Shown in pieces: positions 27,524 through 36,874 of a stretch of 64,000 nt of DNA. Numbering within the stretch: position 1 is the first letter of the stretch; each line of letters opens with the position of its first letter. The notes beneath the pieces are model-generated. The model was not told the origin of the DNA and made no database searches. It saw only the letters and a program-made list of their open reading frames with translations. Source of the DNA: Acidobacteriota bacterium (GTDB lineage: Bacteria; Acidobacteriota; Blastocatellia; Pyrinomonadales; Pyrinomonadaceae); NCBI GenBank assembly GCA_019639235.1, contig JAHBSG010000006.1, positions 1-64,000 of the forward strand, read 5' to 3'. The translations under genes were made by a program, and so were the position numbers.

Positions 27524-29948
27524 CGCTCGCCGCAGCCTTTGCAACTGCATCTTTGCTGAACACAAAGACCGGGGCATTGCCCGTGCTCCATGCATCGAAC
27601 TGATCCTTGAAATGCGGCGAACGCGCGTCGCCACTCTGCCCGAGCGGAATAACGAACCGCTTGGTGTCCCAGTTTCCGGGGCTGACAATATGCCGCATCG
27701 AAACTGCCGAGGCGACGTTCGGCGTCTGGCCGCTGCCGCGGATAGGGGAGTTCGGAGTCGCAAATTGCGATCCGATCAACGGTGCCGCCGCAAGCGGATG
27801 CGGAAAGCGTGCTGTGACAACACGGCCCCAAGTCCATTTCGAGCTTTCAGCGCCGTAGTCCTTCGCAAATCGGGCTTTCGCTTCTGCGTCGCATGCCTTG
27901 AACAGGTCGCCGTAGCTAGAAACGCCCGATGGCAGCCAGCGAGCGGTTCGTTCGCGGACCGCCCAGAAAAGCACTCGCTCGCGGATGGCACCCGCCGGCA
28001 CCGGTTGATTTGCCGCGGCGATCTTGTTTGCCGCACAGTTGCGAAGCTCATTGACGAGCAATGCGGCATACGAACCCGGCATCATTCGGCCGTCCCATTC
28101 TTTCAGGGCCTTGGCATCCGCCTCGCCGACCGCACCGAGATCGATGATGTCCTTTGCCAGCATCGCGAGCGGGATATTGTAGGCATCGAACTGGGCCGCC
28201 TCGGACGACTCGAGCGTCGCTTTCGTGTCCTTTGAAAGCAGGTCATAAAGCCGGCGGGCACGCCACGGCGGAGCGAAGTCGCGGATGATCTGCTGATGCT
28301 TATAGTCCGTTCCGGCGATCCGCTGATTGGCCGTCATTATGAAACCCTCGGGCGGATTGTAAAGGTTCGGAAGCTCGGCAAACGGCACCGTGCCGACCCA
28401 GTCGCCGTCGGTCGTCGCTCCGTCGTATGGCAGCGAGCCGTCGCCTTTTCGGCGGATCGGAATTTTGCTCGCGGCATACCAACCGATGTTGCCCTTCGTA
28501 TCGGCGTAGATGAAATTTTGCATCGCACCGGCGTATTTGCCTAGCGCCTGCTTGAAGCCGTTCCAATCTTTCGCCCGGTTTATCTCGAGAAACGCTGTCA
28601 GGTCGTCATTCTTCGGGTCGAGTGCCGTCCAGCGGAGCGCATAGCTCTTTCCGCCGCGTTCGACGATGACCGGGCCATTGAGGGTCTCGGTAACGAGCAA
28701 CTCCTCGCTCGAAAGCTCGGGGTTGAGCGGGTTCCCCCGGAACTTGATCACCTCTTTGCGGACGGTCGGCTCTGCCCAGCCTTCAGGCGTCGCGATCTTG
28801 CCGTCCTGAATCGTGACCAAGTAAAGGTCCTGAACATCAGGCCCGACGTTCGTCGCTCCCCACGCGAAATGCTCATTATGTCCGAGCACGACGCCCGGAA
28901 CGCCCGGGAACGTAACGCCCGCGACCCGCATTCCCGGAGCCGAAAGATGCACGAGATACCAAATGCCCGGAGCCGCCGGCATAAGGTGCGGATCGTTCGC
29001 AAGGATCGGCTTCCCGTCCGCCGTCCGCTTGCCGGAAATCACCCAGTTGTTGCTAGCCGCCAGGCCCTCGGCATAAAGCCCAACCCGCTCAAGCGACCGC
29101 CTGCGAATTTCCTCATCATCCGCCACCGAGGGCAAGGAAAGTTCTGCCACGGAGCTCTCAGAGATCGTTGAGATATTTTCGGAAACCGCATTCTCTAAGT
29201 TCCCCGCGTCCCCGCGTCTCTCACTCTCCGCGTCTGCCAACGTCCCCGTGTCCCCGCGTCTCCTATTCTCCTCTTCTCCTCTTCTCCTCTTCTCCCCTAC
29301 CCCGGCCTTCGCGTCCTTGCCAAACAGGATCACATCATAAGCCGTCGTCTTCCCGTAGAGGTCGGCGTATTTCTGCTTGTCTATGCCCTGCAGAGCGAGC
29401 CGCTGAAGGTCGCCCTGCCAAGTGTTGCTGAGCGCGTCGGCGAGTATTTTCCCGATCACGATAGTATCCGCCGGTGTCCATTCCCGCGGTTTATATCGCA
29501 GGATGCGGAACTCCATCGGCGTCGTCTCCTCGGTCAGCGTGGCGATATAGGCATTGACGCCGCGGGCATAATTCTCAAGCGCCGCACGGGCATCGGCCGG
29601 CAGGTTCGGCAGCGTCGCCTCGGCGATCGCGGCAAAACCGTATCTACGCCAACGCTTGTCCTCCTCGATGGTCGTCCGGCCAAAGATCTCGGCCGTTTCG
29701 CCGCGTGCCACCCGCCGCAGCAGGTCCATCTGCCAAAGCCGGTCGCTCGCCACCGTATAGCCCTGCGTGAAATAAAGATCGGCCTCGTTCGCCGCCTCGA
29801 TGTAAGGGATCGATCGGCCGTCTCGCGTGACCGTTACCTCTTTCTGCAGGCCCGCTAGCCTAGCCTCGCTCCTCGCCGGCTGCCCGAACGCCGCCGCCGC
29901 ACAAACCGCCAACAAAAGACCAAAAAGAAAGCTCTTTCTCATATCCAC
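27504..29948 (-). CDS. penicillin acylase-family N-terminal nucleophile hydrolase with in-frame repeat insertion
   Basis: 814 codons. Signal peptide 1-22, alpha-chain region about 30-215, a spacer, and the beta chain starting at the nucleophile Ser299 (AAS-NNWVISG). Further family motifs are NDPHL, GVTFPGVPGVVLGHNEHFAWG and the beta-chain Asn/Arg region. Such precursors self-cleave to a periplasmic heterodimer acting on acyl amides such as acyl-homoserine lactones or penicillins. Residues about 217-258 are low-complexity (EKRRRGEEENRRRGDTG) and come from an iterated repeat in the DNA, placed in the spacer that family members remove during maturation, so activity may be kept. Confidence 0.88.
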   Translation of the reverse strand: MDMRKSFLFGLLLAVCAAAAFGQPARSEARLAGLQKEVTVTRDGRSIPYIEAANEADLYFTQGYTVASDRLWQMDLLRRVARGETAEIFGRTTIEEDKRWRRYGFAAIAEATLPNLPADARAALENYARGVNAYIATLTEETTPMEFRILRYKPREWTPADTIVIGKILADALSNTWQGDLQRLALQGIDKQKYADLYGKTTAYDVILFGKDAKAGVGEKRRRGEEENRRRGDTGTLADAESERRGDAGNLENAVSENISTISESSVAELSLPSVADDEEIRRRSLERVGLYAEGLAASNNWVISGKRTADGKPILANDPHLMPAAPGIWYLVHLSAPGMRVAGVTFPGVPGVVLGHNEHFAWGATNVGPDVQDLYLVTIQDGKIATPEGWAEPTVRKEVIKFRGNPLNPELSSEELLVTETLNGPVIVERGGKSYALRWTALDPKNDDLTAFLEINRAKDWNGFKQALGKYAGAMQNFIYADTKGNIGWYAASKIPIRRKGDGSLPYDGATTDGDWVGTVPFAELPNLYNPPEGFIMTANQRIAGTDYKHQQIIRDFAPPWRARRLYDLLSKDTKATLESSEAAQFDAYNIPLAMLAKDIIDLGAVGEADAKALKEWDGRMMPGSYAALLVNELRNCAANKIAAANQPVPAGAIRERVLFWAVRERTARWLPSGVSSYGDLFKACDAEAKARFAKDYGAESSKWTWGRVVTARFPHPLAAAPLIGSQFATPNSPIRGSGQTPNVASAVSMRHIVSPGNWDTKRFVIPLGQSGDARSPHFKDQFDAWSTGNAPVFVFSKDAVAKAAASVTAFRP
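29202..29300. repeat. iterated GC/CT-rich repeat inside the acylase gene
   Basis: On the plus strand, short words such as tccccgcg, ccgcgtct and ttctcctc recur: the 3' part is four consecutive 8-mers (three ttctcctc and one ttctcccc). The array keeps the acylase frame open and encodes residues about 217-250. It is unlike the surrounding coding sequence. Confidence 0.8.
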
Positions 29949-29975
29949 AAAATATATCAGGATTCGCCGAAAGTG

Positions 29976-30108
29976 CGTGAATCGTGAATCGTAAATCGTG
30001 AATCGCCGTGTCCGAGGCCCGACCCTAAGGGAGGGCGCGTTGGAATGCAGAATGCGGAATGCGGAGTCGCCGTGTCAGTAGCCCGACCGTGAGGGGGGCG
30101 CATTGGAA
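29976..30108. repeat. composite intergenic repeat: heptamers plus two 41-42 bp units
   Basis: Four consecutive 7-mers (cgtgaat x3 with one cgtaaat variant, 29976-30003), a 42-bp unit (30004-30045, cgccgtgtcc to gcgttggaa), three 7-mers gaatgca/gaatgcg (30043-30063), and a second copy of the unit (30068-30108). The two copies share most positions. The array fills the 200-base gap before the acylase start; no gene is seen there. Confidence 0.85.
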
Positions 30109-30150
30109 CGGTGAATAACCAATAATGCGTGATGAATCTGGAAATCGAGT

Positions 30151-30444
30151 TCATCCGCGGTCGTCGTCATGCGGCGTCAGGCTGATCATCCCGGACTTTG
30201 ACTCGTACCGCTCTTCTTCTTCGATGTCGCGGCCGCGCGCCTTTCGCCAATCGAGAAGCCGCCGGTTGAGCGGCGTCAGTACCGCCGTCAGCACACCTGC
30301 CGCAACGAACGACAGGAGCATTGACGTTACGGCCGAGAATCGTGAAAAACTACCAACATCGAGGTACTCGGCAAGTGCCGGCAAAAAATAAACGGCCGGA
30401 AACGCAATCAACCAAGCTAACACCGCCAACGTTCCTTTCCGCAT
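30151..30444 (-). CDS. small two-helix membrane protein
   Basis: 97 codons. Two transmembrane segments (about 6-24 and 40-60) and a charged cytoplasmic C-terminus (LDWRKARGRDIEEEERYES, ending HDDDRG). No family recognised. It lies between the aldehyde dehydrogenase gene and the intergenic repeat on the same strand. The composition resembles neighbouring genes, supporting a real gene. Confidence 0.6.
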   Translation of the reverse strand: MRKGTLAVLAWLIAFPAVYFLPALAEYLDVGSFSRFSAVTSMLLSFVAAGVLTAVLTPLNRRLLDWRKARGRDIEEEERYESKSGMISLTPHDDDRG

Positions 30445-30556
30445 TCACTCTCTCCATTCAATCTAACTTTCGTTGCTTGTTACAGATAATAGCACGTGGT
30501 TCGATTCCGCTGACTCGGTACCACTCGATTCAACTTGTCCGTTTATCTCGTTGAGG

Positions 30557-31975
30557 CTAGCTCATCACCACCAACCGCGGTTCCGTCATTTCCTCCATCG
30601 CGTAGCGGAGGCCTTCGCGGCCGAAGCCTGAATCCTTTACGCCGCCGTAGGGCATATTATCGACGCGGAAGGTCGGCACGTCATTGATGATCACGCCGCC
30701 GTATTCGAGCTGTTCGGCGGCAAGATTGGCTCGGCCGATGTCGCGTGTGAAGACGCCGGCCTGCAGCCCAAAGCGGCCGTGATTGGCAAGTTCGATCGCA
30801 TCCTCAAAACGCGAAAAGGGCTCGACGACGGCGATCGGTGCGAACGCCTCCTCCGAGACGACCTTCATCTCCGGCGTCGTGCCGGTCAGCACGGTCGGTT
30901 CGAGCATCGAACGCTCGCGGCGGTTGCCGCAGATGAGCTTTGCACCACCGTCGAGCGCTTCGTTTATCCAGCTTTCGGCCCGCTCGGCGGCGGCTGTATC
31001 GATCATCGGCCCGATCTCGGTTGCCTCGTCCGCCGGGTCGCCACGCTTGAGGAGCGACGCCCGACGTGCGAATTCGTCTATCCACGCCCCGAACCGCGAT
31101 TCATGTACGAAAATCCGCTGGACCGAAATACAAACCTGCCCCGAGAAGGCGAACGCTCCGACGATGTTCTTGCGGAGCGTATCCTCGACGTCCGCCGTTT
31201 CATCGACGATCACGGCCGCGTTGCCGCCGAGTTCGAGCGTTACGAATTTTTTCACCGCCCGCTCCTTTATTCCCCAGCCGACCTTGTCGCTGCCGGTGAA
31301 TGAGATCATGCCAATGCGGCCATCGGTGTAGATCGCGTCGAGATGTTTGACGTCGGTTGGGACGACCTGCAATGCAGATTTCGGCAGGCCGCTTTCGAGA
31401 AAGACCTCGCCAAGCAGAAGCGATGTCAGCGGCGTCCTGTCGCTCGGCTTGATGATGACGGCGTTTCCCGAGGCAAGCGCGGGCGCAACCTTATGGGCGA
31501 CCAGGTTCAGCGGGAAATTGAACGGCGTAATGCCAAAGACAACACCCCGCGGGATGCGAAGCGTATAGGCCATCTTGCCGCGGCCCGCGGGCTGTGTATC
31601 GACCGGGACGACCTCGCCGGTGAAGCGTTCGGCCTCACCTGTCGCCCACGAAAAGGTGGCGATGGCCCTCTCGGCCTCACCGCGGGCATAGCGGCGTGGC
31701 TTGCCGGCTTCGGCGATGATGCTTTCGATGAATTCTTCGCGGCGTCGCTCGAGCCCATCGGCTATCCGCCGCAGGCCTTTCGCCAGCCGAAAGCGGTCAA
31801 GCCGCCGCATCTCCGCTGCCGCTTCCGCAGCACTCTCGACCGCCGCCGCAAGCTCGTCCGGCCCCGCCGAACCGACTTCCGCGATCAACTCACCGCTCCA
31901 CGGCGACGCAACCGAGATGCTCTCCGTCCCGGCCCGCCACTCGCCGCCGATCAATATCTCTCGCTTTTTTGTCAT
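30557..31975 (-). CDS. NAD(P)-dependent aldehyde dehydrogenase
   Basis: 472 codons from ATG at 31975; the frame is open upstream but would run into the tRNA gene. ALDH motifs: ITPFNFPLN (149-157), SFTGSDKVG, Glu248 in TLELGGN and the catalytic Cys282 in FSGQVCISVQR. It resembles the non-phosphorylating glyceraldehyde-3-phosphate, lactaldehyde and succinate-semialdehyde groups; the substrate is not fixed by sequence. Monocistronic. Confidence 0.9.
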   Translation of the reverse strand: MTKKREILIGGEWRAGTESISVASPWSGELIAEVGSAGPDELAAAVESAAEAAAEMRRLDRFRLAKGLRRIADGLERRREEFIESIIAEAGKPRRYARGEAERAIATFSWATGEAERFTGEVVPVDTQPAGRGKMAYTLRIPRGVVFGITPFNFPLNLVAHKVAPALASGNAVIIKPSDRTPLTSLLLGEVFLESGLPKSALQVVPTDVKHLDAIYTDGRIGMISFTGSDKVGWGIKERAVKKFVTLELGGNAAVIVDETADVEDTLRKNIVGAFAFSGQVCISVQRIFVHESRFGAWIDEFARRASLLKRGDPADEATEIGPMIDTAAAERAESWINEALDGGAKLICGNRRERSMLEPTVLTGTTPEMKVVSEEAFAPIAVVEPFSRFEDAIELANHGRFGLQAGVFTRDIGRANLAAEQLEYGGVIINDVPTFRVDNMPYGGVKDSGFGREGLRYAMEEMTEPRLVVMS

Positions 31976-32052
31976 TGCAAGAGATATTCTAACAGCCCCA
32001 ACCCAAGAAGTTTGCAAACCCCGCGGCCAGAGTTTAAACTTCTCTTCAGCGT

Positions 32053-32129
32053 GCACCCGTAGCTCAGCTGGATAGAGTATCTGACTTCGAATCAGAGGGT
32101 CGCAAGTTCGAATCTTGCCGGGTGTACCA
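32053..32129 (+). tRNA. tRNA-Arg (anticodon TCG)
   Basis: A full cloverleaf: acceptor gcacccg with cgggtgt (one G-U at the end), anticodon arm tctga-cttcgaa-tcaga with anticodon TCG (decodes CGA), T-loop ttcgaat, discriminator A and encoded CCA at 32127-32129. Confidence 0.95.
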
Positions 32130-32185
32130 TTTCAATTTCGGATGTGAGATTTCGGATTTGAGATTCCGGCGTCGAGCTTCTGACA

Positions 32186-32220
32186 ACTGACCACCGACCA
32201 CCGACCACTGACCACTGACT
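32186..32220. repeat. heptamer array, five copies of actgacc-type words
   Basis: Five head-to-tail 7-mers (actgacc, accgacc, accgacc, actgacc, actgact). The last copy supplies the stop codon region of the M15-like gene on the minus strand. Upstream, 32143-32170 contains two related gagattt/gagattc words. Confidence 0.85.
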
Positions 32221-33160
32221 AAACATCCGGCACCCAAAACGTCCGTCCCGAATCGGTTATCTTCTTGAGCCCGAGCGACGGAAGTTCGACTTCTTTTACA
32301 CCGAGGTAGGTGAAATGCGGAAGGTCCGAGGCGACCGTCTGGAACCAGCCGTTCTCGTTGAGGACGCTGCGGACCTGAGCGTTGTCGAATTCCTTTACGT
32401 CGAATGCCAGCAGCGAGAGGTGCTGCGAGGTGCCCGGCGGAGCGACCGAGTAGATGATCGACTTCGAAAGGTCCTTAGCGAAATAGATTCCCTGTTCTTC
32501 AAGCCGGAGCACCTCCTTCACCTGTTCAAATGTTGAAAGCCCTTTTAGCCGCTCGGCGTCTGCTGTGGTCATCCGGCCTTGCTTGACCCAATGAACAAGC
32601 GCCGGATCGACGCGGCTTTTCCAAAGCGCGACAGTTTCGTTGTATGTACGCTTTGCTGAATCGGCCCCTCGCGGGCTGATGACCAGCCCCTTGGCCTTCG
32701 CTTGCTCGGTCGCGGTGCGGAGTGCGTCCATCGCCGCGGCCTGCAGAGTAAGCTGAAAGCCGCCGATCGAAGCGGCCGAGGTCCGCATTGTTCCTTGAAA
32801 TGCCGCGACCTCCGGTTCATCGCGAAAGACGACCTTGAGCGGCACATTCACGCCGCGGGCAACGAAGACCGAGCCGTATTCACGAAGCAGCTTCCGCCCT
32901 ACGTCGTCGGTCGGCTGCTCAAAATCCGCCGGCAGGTTCGCCGCAAATCCCTTCTTCTCGCTCATCTCGGTGTTGCTGTTGGCCGATGGCGTGCGGTTCG
33001 CATTCGCCGCGTTCGCCGTGTTTGTATTCGAGAAATTCATCGGCCGGTTGTCGCGGTTGATCGGGCCTTCCGGACTGCGAGCCGTCGGGCTCGTCCAGCA
33101 GGCGGCCGTCGCCGCCGCCGACGCCAGCAAGCTCAAACGAAAAAATACACCAATCCTCAT
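32219..33160 (-). CDS. M15-type (VanY/DacB-like) peptidase lipoprotein, copy 2
   Basis: 313 codons. Lipobox TAAC puts the lipidated Cys at residue 21, followed by an Asn-rich linker (40-65). The C-terminal domain fits the M15B D,D-carboxypeptidase fold: His247 and Asp254 in GTSQHLSLLAFD and His282 in PHFTYLG as zinc ligands, with the preceding SPRGADSAKRTYNET segment. Predicted to trim peptidoglycan stem peptides. It is a diverged paralogue of the gene just upstream, whose stop overlaps its start by four bases. Confidence 0.78.
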   Translation of the reverse strand: MRIGVFFRLSLLASAAATAACWTSPTARSPEGPINRDNRPMNFSNTNTANAANANRTPSANSNTEMSEKKGFAANLPADFEQPTDDVGRKLLREYGSVFVARGVNVPLKVVFRDEPEVAAFQGTMRTSAASIGGFQLTLQAAAMDALRTATEQAKAKGLVISPRGADSAKRTYNETVALWKSRVDPALVHWVKQGRMTTADAERLKGLSTFEQVKEVLRLEEQGIYFAKDLSKSIIYSVAPPGTSQHLSLLAFDVKEFDNAQVRSVLNENGWFQTVASDLPHFTYLGVKEVELPSLGLKKITDSGRTFWVPDV

Positions 33161-34017
33161 CGCTCAAAATTCGGTATCCAGAACGTGTAGCCGTCCTTTT
33201 CGGCGGCGACGAGCCCACGCTTCGGGAGTTCGTCCTCATCGAGCCCAAGATATGTGAAATGCGGCGTGTCGTCAATGATCGTCTGGAACCAGCCGTGTTC
33301 GTTGAGGATCGCCCGCACGTCCTTATTGGCAAATTCGGCGACGTCTAGCGCCAGCATTGAAAGGTGCTGCGAGGTTCCCGGCGCCGCGACCGAGGAGAAG
33401 ATCGAGCGGTTGAAGCCGGTCGAGAACCAGATCGAATTCTTTTCCCATTCGATCACCTGAGCGACCTGATCCGTGGTCTCGAGCTTCGCGGCCCGTTCGG
33501 CATCCTCAGGCTTTATCTTCCCGCGGGCCGTCCAGTGCTTCAGCGCCGGGTCGAAGCGCGATTTCCAAATGCGGTGCGTGTCCGCATAGCTCCGCTTGGC
33601 TGCCGAGGCACCGCGGGGTGTTATCGAGAGCTTGCGCTTCGCGGCCGCGGCACGAGCCTTTTCTAGTGCGTCCATCGCCGCCGATTGCAGCTCGATCGTC
33701 CGCCCGCCAATGGTCGCCGTTCGAGATTTGACCGTTCCCTGAAACGCCGACACTTCTTCCTCGTTCGTAAAGACGCAGTTCGTCGGGAACCGCACCTCCG
33801 AGGCCGCGATGAACATCGCGCCGTAGTCCTTAAAGACCCGCCGAGCGACGACGTTCGTATCTATCGCACAAATATCTTCGAGCTTCAGTTTCTTCGCAGC
33901 GAGCCGTTTCTCAACCACCGGCCGGAAGTCGAGCGGGCCGTTCTTCTGCGCCGGAACGATGCCGGTAAACAGCGAGGCGATGAACAAGGCGATAAGTGAG
34001 GTTTTCGTCATTTTCAT
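33157..34017 (-). CDS. M15-type peptidase, copy 1
   Basis: 286 codons. Signal peptide (1-23) then the same architecture as the next gene: SITPRGASAAKRSY, zinc residues in GTSQHLSMLALD and DTPHFTYLG. No lipobox, so probably soluble in the periplasm. It sits directly after hutH (one base between stop and start on the minus strand), so the two paralogues form the distal end of the hut operon. Substrate inferred from the family only. Confidence 0.78.
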   Translation of the reverse strand: MKMTKTSLIALFIASLFTGIVPAQKNGPLDFRPVVEKRLAAKKLKLEDICAIDTNVVARRVFKDYGAMFIAASEVRFPTNCVFTNEEEVSAFQGTVKSRTATIGGRTIELQSAAMDALEKARAAAAKRKLSITPRGASAAKRSYADTHRIWKSRFDPALKHWTARGKIKPEDAERAAKLETTDQVAQVIEWEKNSIWFSTGFNRSIFSSVAAPGTSQHLSMLALDVAEFANKDVRAILNEHGWFQTIIDDTPHFTYLGLDEDELPKRGLVAAEKDGYTFWIPNFER

Positions 34018-35583
34018 TTAGGGTCGATCGTCCGAGCGGGAAACAAATTCGCGGACAACTGCAAGGACCTCGTCCATGTGGCCCTTCATATACTCGTCAC
34101 GTCCGATGAAGGGAACACGCCGCCGGATGCCTTCATAGATCTCTTGCGTGCCGGCCCCAAGCCGCTTTTCTTCGCCGATCCGTGCCTTGCGGAGATCGAC
34201 GCCCTGTGCCGCACAAAATAGCTCGATAGAAAGAATGTTCGCCAGATTCTCGGCAACCTGCCGTAATTTCAGGGCCGCGGTCGCTCCCATCGAGACATGG
34301 TCCTCAACGTTTGCCGAGCTCGGTATCGTATCGACGCTTGCCGGATGCGCAAGCACCTTGTTCTCGGTGCAAAGGGCCGCGGCCGTATATTGGACGATCA
34401 TAAAGCCAGAGTTAAGGCCGCCGTGCTCGGTCAAGAATGCCGGCAGAACGTGGGCATTTGACGATTCGTCGGTAAGCCGCATTATCCGCCGCTCGGAGAT
34501 ATTCCCGAGCTCGGCGAGTGCGATCGTCAAATAATCGAACGCAAGTGCCAGCGGCTCGCCGTGGAAGTTCCCGCCACTTATCACCTCGATGCTTTGAGTA
34601 CCGCCTTCAGGCGGCTCCGACACAAATATCAGTGGATTATCCGTTACCGAATTAAGCTCGATCTTGAGCAGCCATTCCGCATAGGCGACGGCATCGCGGC
34701 AGGCACCGTGAACCTGCGGGATGCAGCGGAGCGTGTAGGCATCCTGCACATTCGCCGGGTCAAATCCGCGGACGAACTCGCTCCCTTTAAGATGCTTGCG
34801 AAGATTGCGAGCTGTGTCGATCTGCCGCGGATGCGGACGAAGTGCGTGGATCCGTTCATCGAATGCCGAAACCGTCCCATTGAGTGCTTCGAGGCTGAGG
34901 CAGCCGGCAATGTCGGCCAGATCAGCTAGCCGGATCGCCCGGGCCGTTTCGAGCAAACCGACGGCGGTCATCACGGTCGTGCCGTTGGTAAGGGCAAGGC
35001 CTTCTTTTGCCTTGAGCACGACCGGCGAAAGACCCGCTTTGCTCAGAGCCTCGGCACCGGACATCACCTCGCCGCCAAATTCCGCACGGCCCTCGCCGAT
35101 CAGTACGCACGCAAAATGTGCCAGCGGGGCAAGGTCGCCGCTCGCACCGAGGCTTCCCTTTTCCGGGATAACCGGGTGCACACCGCGATTGAGGCACTCG
35201 AGAATAAGTTCGAGCGTCTCAAGCCTAATCCCCGAAAAACCGCGTGCCAGCGTGTTCGCCCGGATGAGCATTATCGCCCGGACGGTCGGCACGTCGAACG
35301 CATCGCCGACTCCGACTGCGTGGCTCAGGACAATATTCCGCTGCAGTTCCTCGACCTGCTCGCGGCCGATGATCTTGTCCTTAAAAGCCCCGAAACCGGT
35401 CGTGATCCCGTAAGCAACCTCGCCGCGTTCGAGCAGTTCATCGACCGCCGCTGCCGCCCGATTCACACTTGCCTTCGCCCGCTCATCAAGCACAACACGC
35501 GGCTCGCCCGGCCGCCCATAGGCAACCGCCAACACCTGCTCAAAGGTCAGGCCTTCACCATTTACTGTGATCTCACTTATCAC
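34018..35583 (-). CDS. hutH: histidine ammonia-lyase
   Basis: 521 codons. Converts L-histidine to urocanate and ammonia. The MIO prosthetic group arises from Ala147-Ser148-Gly149 in GSLGASGDLAPLAH. Other motifs: YGITTGFG, QRNIVLSHAVG, and the C-terminal SMGATAALKLRQ. Part of the minus-strand hut operon, eight bases after hutI. Confidence 0.97.
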   Translation of the reverse strand: MISEITVNGEGLTFEQVLAVAYGRPGEPRVVLDERAKASVNRAAAAVDELLERGEVAYGITTGFGAFKDKIIGREQVEELQRNIVLSHAVGVGDAFDVPTVRAIMLIRANTLARGFSGIRLETLELILECLNRGVHPVIPEKGSLGASGDLAPLAHFACVLIGEGRAEFGGEVMSGAEALSKAGLSPVVLKAKEGLALTNGTTVMTAVGLLETARAIRLADLADIAGCLSLEALNGTVSAFDERIHALRPHPRQIDTARNLRKHLKGSEFVRGFDPANVQDAYTLRCIPQVHGACRDAVAYAEWLLKIELNSVTDNPLIFVSEPPEGGTQSIEVISGGNFHGEPLALAFDYLTIALAELGNISERRIMRLTDESSNAHVLPAFLTEHGGLNSGFMIVQYTAAALCTENKVLAHPASVDTIPSSANVEDHVSMGATAALKLRQVAENLANILSIELFCAAQGVDLRKARIGEEKRLGAGTQEIYEGIRRRVPFIGRDEYMKGHMDEVLAVVREFVSRSDDRP

Positions 35584-35590
35584 TTAAAAC

Positions 35591-36874
35591 TTATCCCTTA
35601 TTCCGTTTCGCCGGCCGTCCTTCCGCAAGCGTTTCGGCGACCAGATTTCCGCCAAACTCATACACGAGCATCCGCCAATCCGTTGAATCGAGAATGTTCA
35701 GATCAGCCCGTTTTCCCACCTCGATCGACCCGTGCGTTTTGCCAAGTCCGATGGCATACGCGGCGTTTATGGTTGCCGCGTTCAGTGCTTCGGCAGGGAG
35801 AAGTTTCTGATAACGGGAGGCGATCGCCATCGCCATCGGCTGCGAAGGACACGGTGCCGAGCCGGGGTTGTAGTCGGTCGTCAGGGCCACGGCACAGCCC
35901 GCATCTATCATTTGCCTCGCCGGGGCGAATTGCATTTTCCCGCCGTTGAGATTCTCCGTTGGGATGACGACGCCGACCGTACCGCTTGCCGCGAGCAATG
36001 CGATCTCTTCGTCTGAGATCGCATCAAGATGATCGATCGAAATCGCATTACTTTCGACCCCGAGCCGCGAACCGCCAAGATTGGTGAACTGATCAACATG
36101 TGCCTTGAGCCGAAAACCGAGACTCGCTGCCAAATCAAAAATCTGCCCCGTGTGTCCGACATCAAAAGCATTCCGTTCGCAGAAGATATCGGCAAAGAAG
36201 GGCGTGCACTCCGTCGCAAAATGCGACTCCGAGTACCAGTTCCATGCTTGCGGCAGCATCTCGCCGCAAATAAGTTCGACGTAGCCGTCGGCATCGTCTT
36301 TGAACTCCGGCGGAACCGCGTGAGCCGCCAAAAACGTCGGCACGATCTTGATCGAGTGCTGCTTGTCGAGGGCCTCGATAACCCGCAGCATCTTCATCTC
36401 CGTCTCGGGGTCGAGCCCGTATCCGGTCTTTATTTCGCAGACGGTCGTCCCGCATGCGAGCATCTTATCGAGCCTGCCGAGAGCCGCGTCGATCAACTCC
36501 TCTTCCGTCGCCGCCCGTGTGTTCCGGACGGTCGAGATTATCCCGCCGCCGGCGGCAAGAATATCAAGATATTCCGCACCTTTTATCTTCAGCTCAAATT
36601 CATTCAGCCGATCGCCTGCATAAACGATATGCGTGTGCGGATCGACAAATCCCGGAACGACGGCCCGGCCTTCGGCGTCGATCAGCTCAGCGGCCTTGTG
36701 TTTTTCAAGGATCTCATCGGACGTTCCAACGGCAGTAAAAACGCCGTCTTTGATCGCCACGGCACCATCGCCAATTATGCCGACGTCCTGCATCGCGGCC
36801 CCGCGTTTTGGCCCAGCCGGCGAAGCACACGTGACAAGCTGGCCGGCGTTGTGAATTATGAGGTCGTTGACCAT
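35591..36874 (-). CDS. hutI: imidazolonepropionase
   Basis: 427 codons from ATG at 36874; the open frame continues 20 codons upstream but overlaps the AhpD-like gene. It hydrolyses imidazolonepropionate to formiminoglutamate. The amidohydrolase metal site is [11 protein letters not shown]; further conserved parts are [12 protein letters not shown] and [12 protein letters not shown]. The start overlaps the upstream gene's end by 19 bases. Confidence 0.95.
   Translation of the reverse strand: MVNDLIIHNAGQLVTCASPAGPKRGAAMQDVGIIGDGAVAIKDGVFTAVGTSDEILEKHKAAELIDAEGRAVVPGFVDPHTHIVYAGDRLNEFELKIKGAEYLDILAAGGGIISTVRNTRAATEEELIDAALGRLDKMLACGTTVCEIKTGYGLDPETEMKMLRVIEALDKQHSIKIVPTFLAAHAVPPEFKDDADGYVELICGEMLPQAWNWYSESHFATECTPFFADIFCERNAFDVGHTGQIFDLAASLGFRLKAHVDQFTNLGGSRLGVESNAISIDHLDAISDEEIALLAASGTVGVVIPTENLNGGKMQFAPARQMIDAGCAVALTTDYNPGSAPCPSQPMAMAIASRYQKLLPAEALNAATINAAYAIGLGKTHGSIEVGKRADLNILDSTDWRMLVYEFGGNLVAETLAEGRPAKRNKG

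Noticed and set aside
29202..29300. frameshift or sequencing error in penicillin acylase
   Set aside because: The frame is continuous on both sides of the repeat and all family motifs are intact.
29976..30108. CRISPR array
   Set aside because: Repeat units are 7 bases or imperfect 41-mers with no regular unique spacers, and no cas genes are present.
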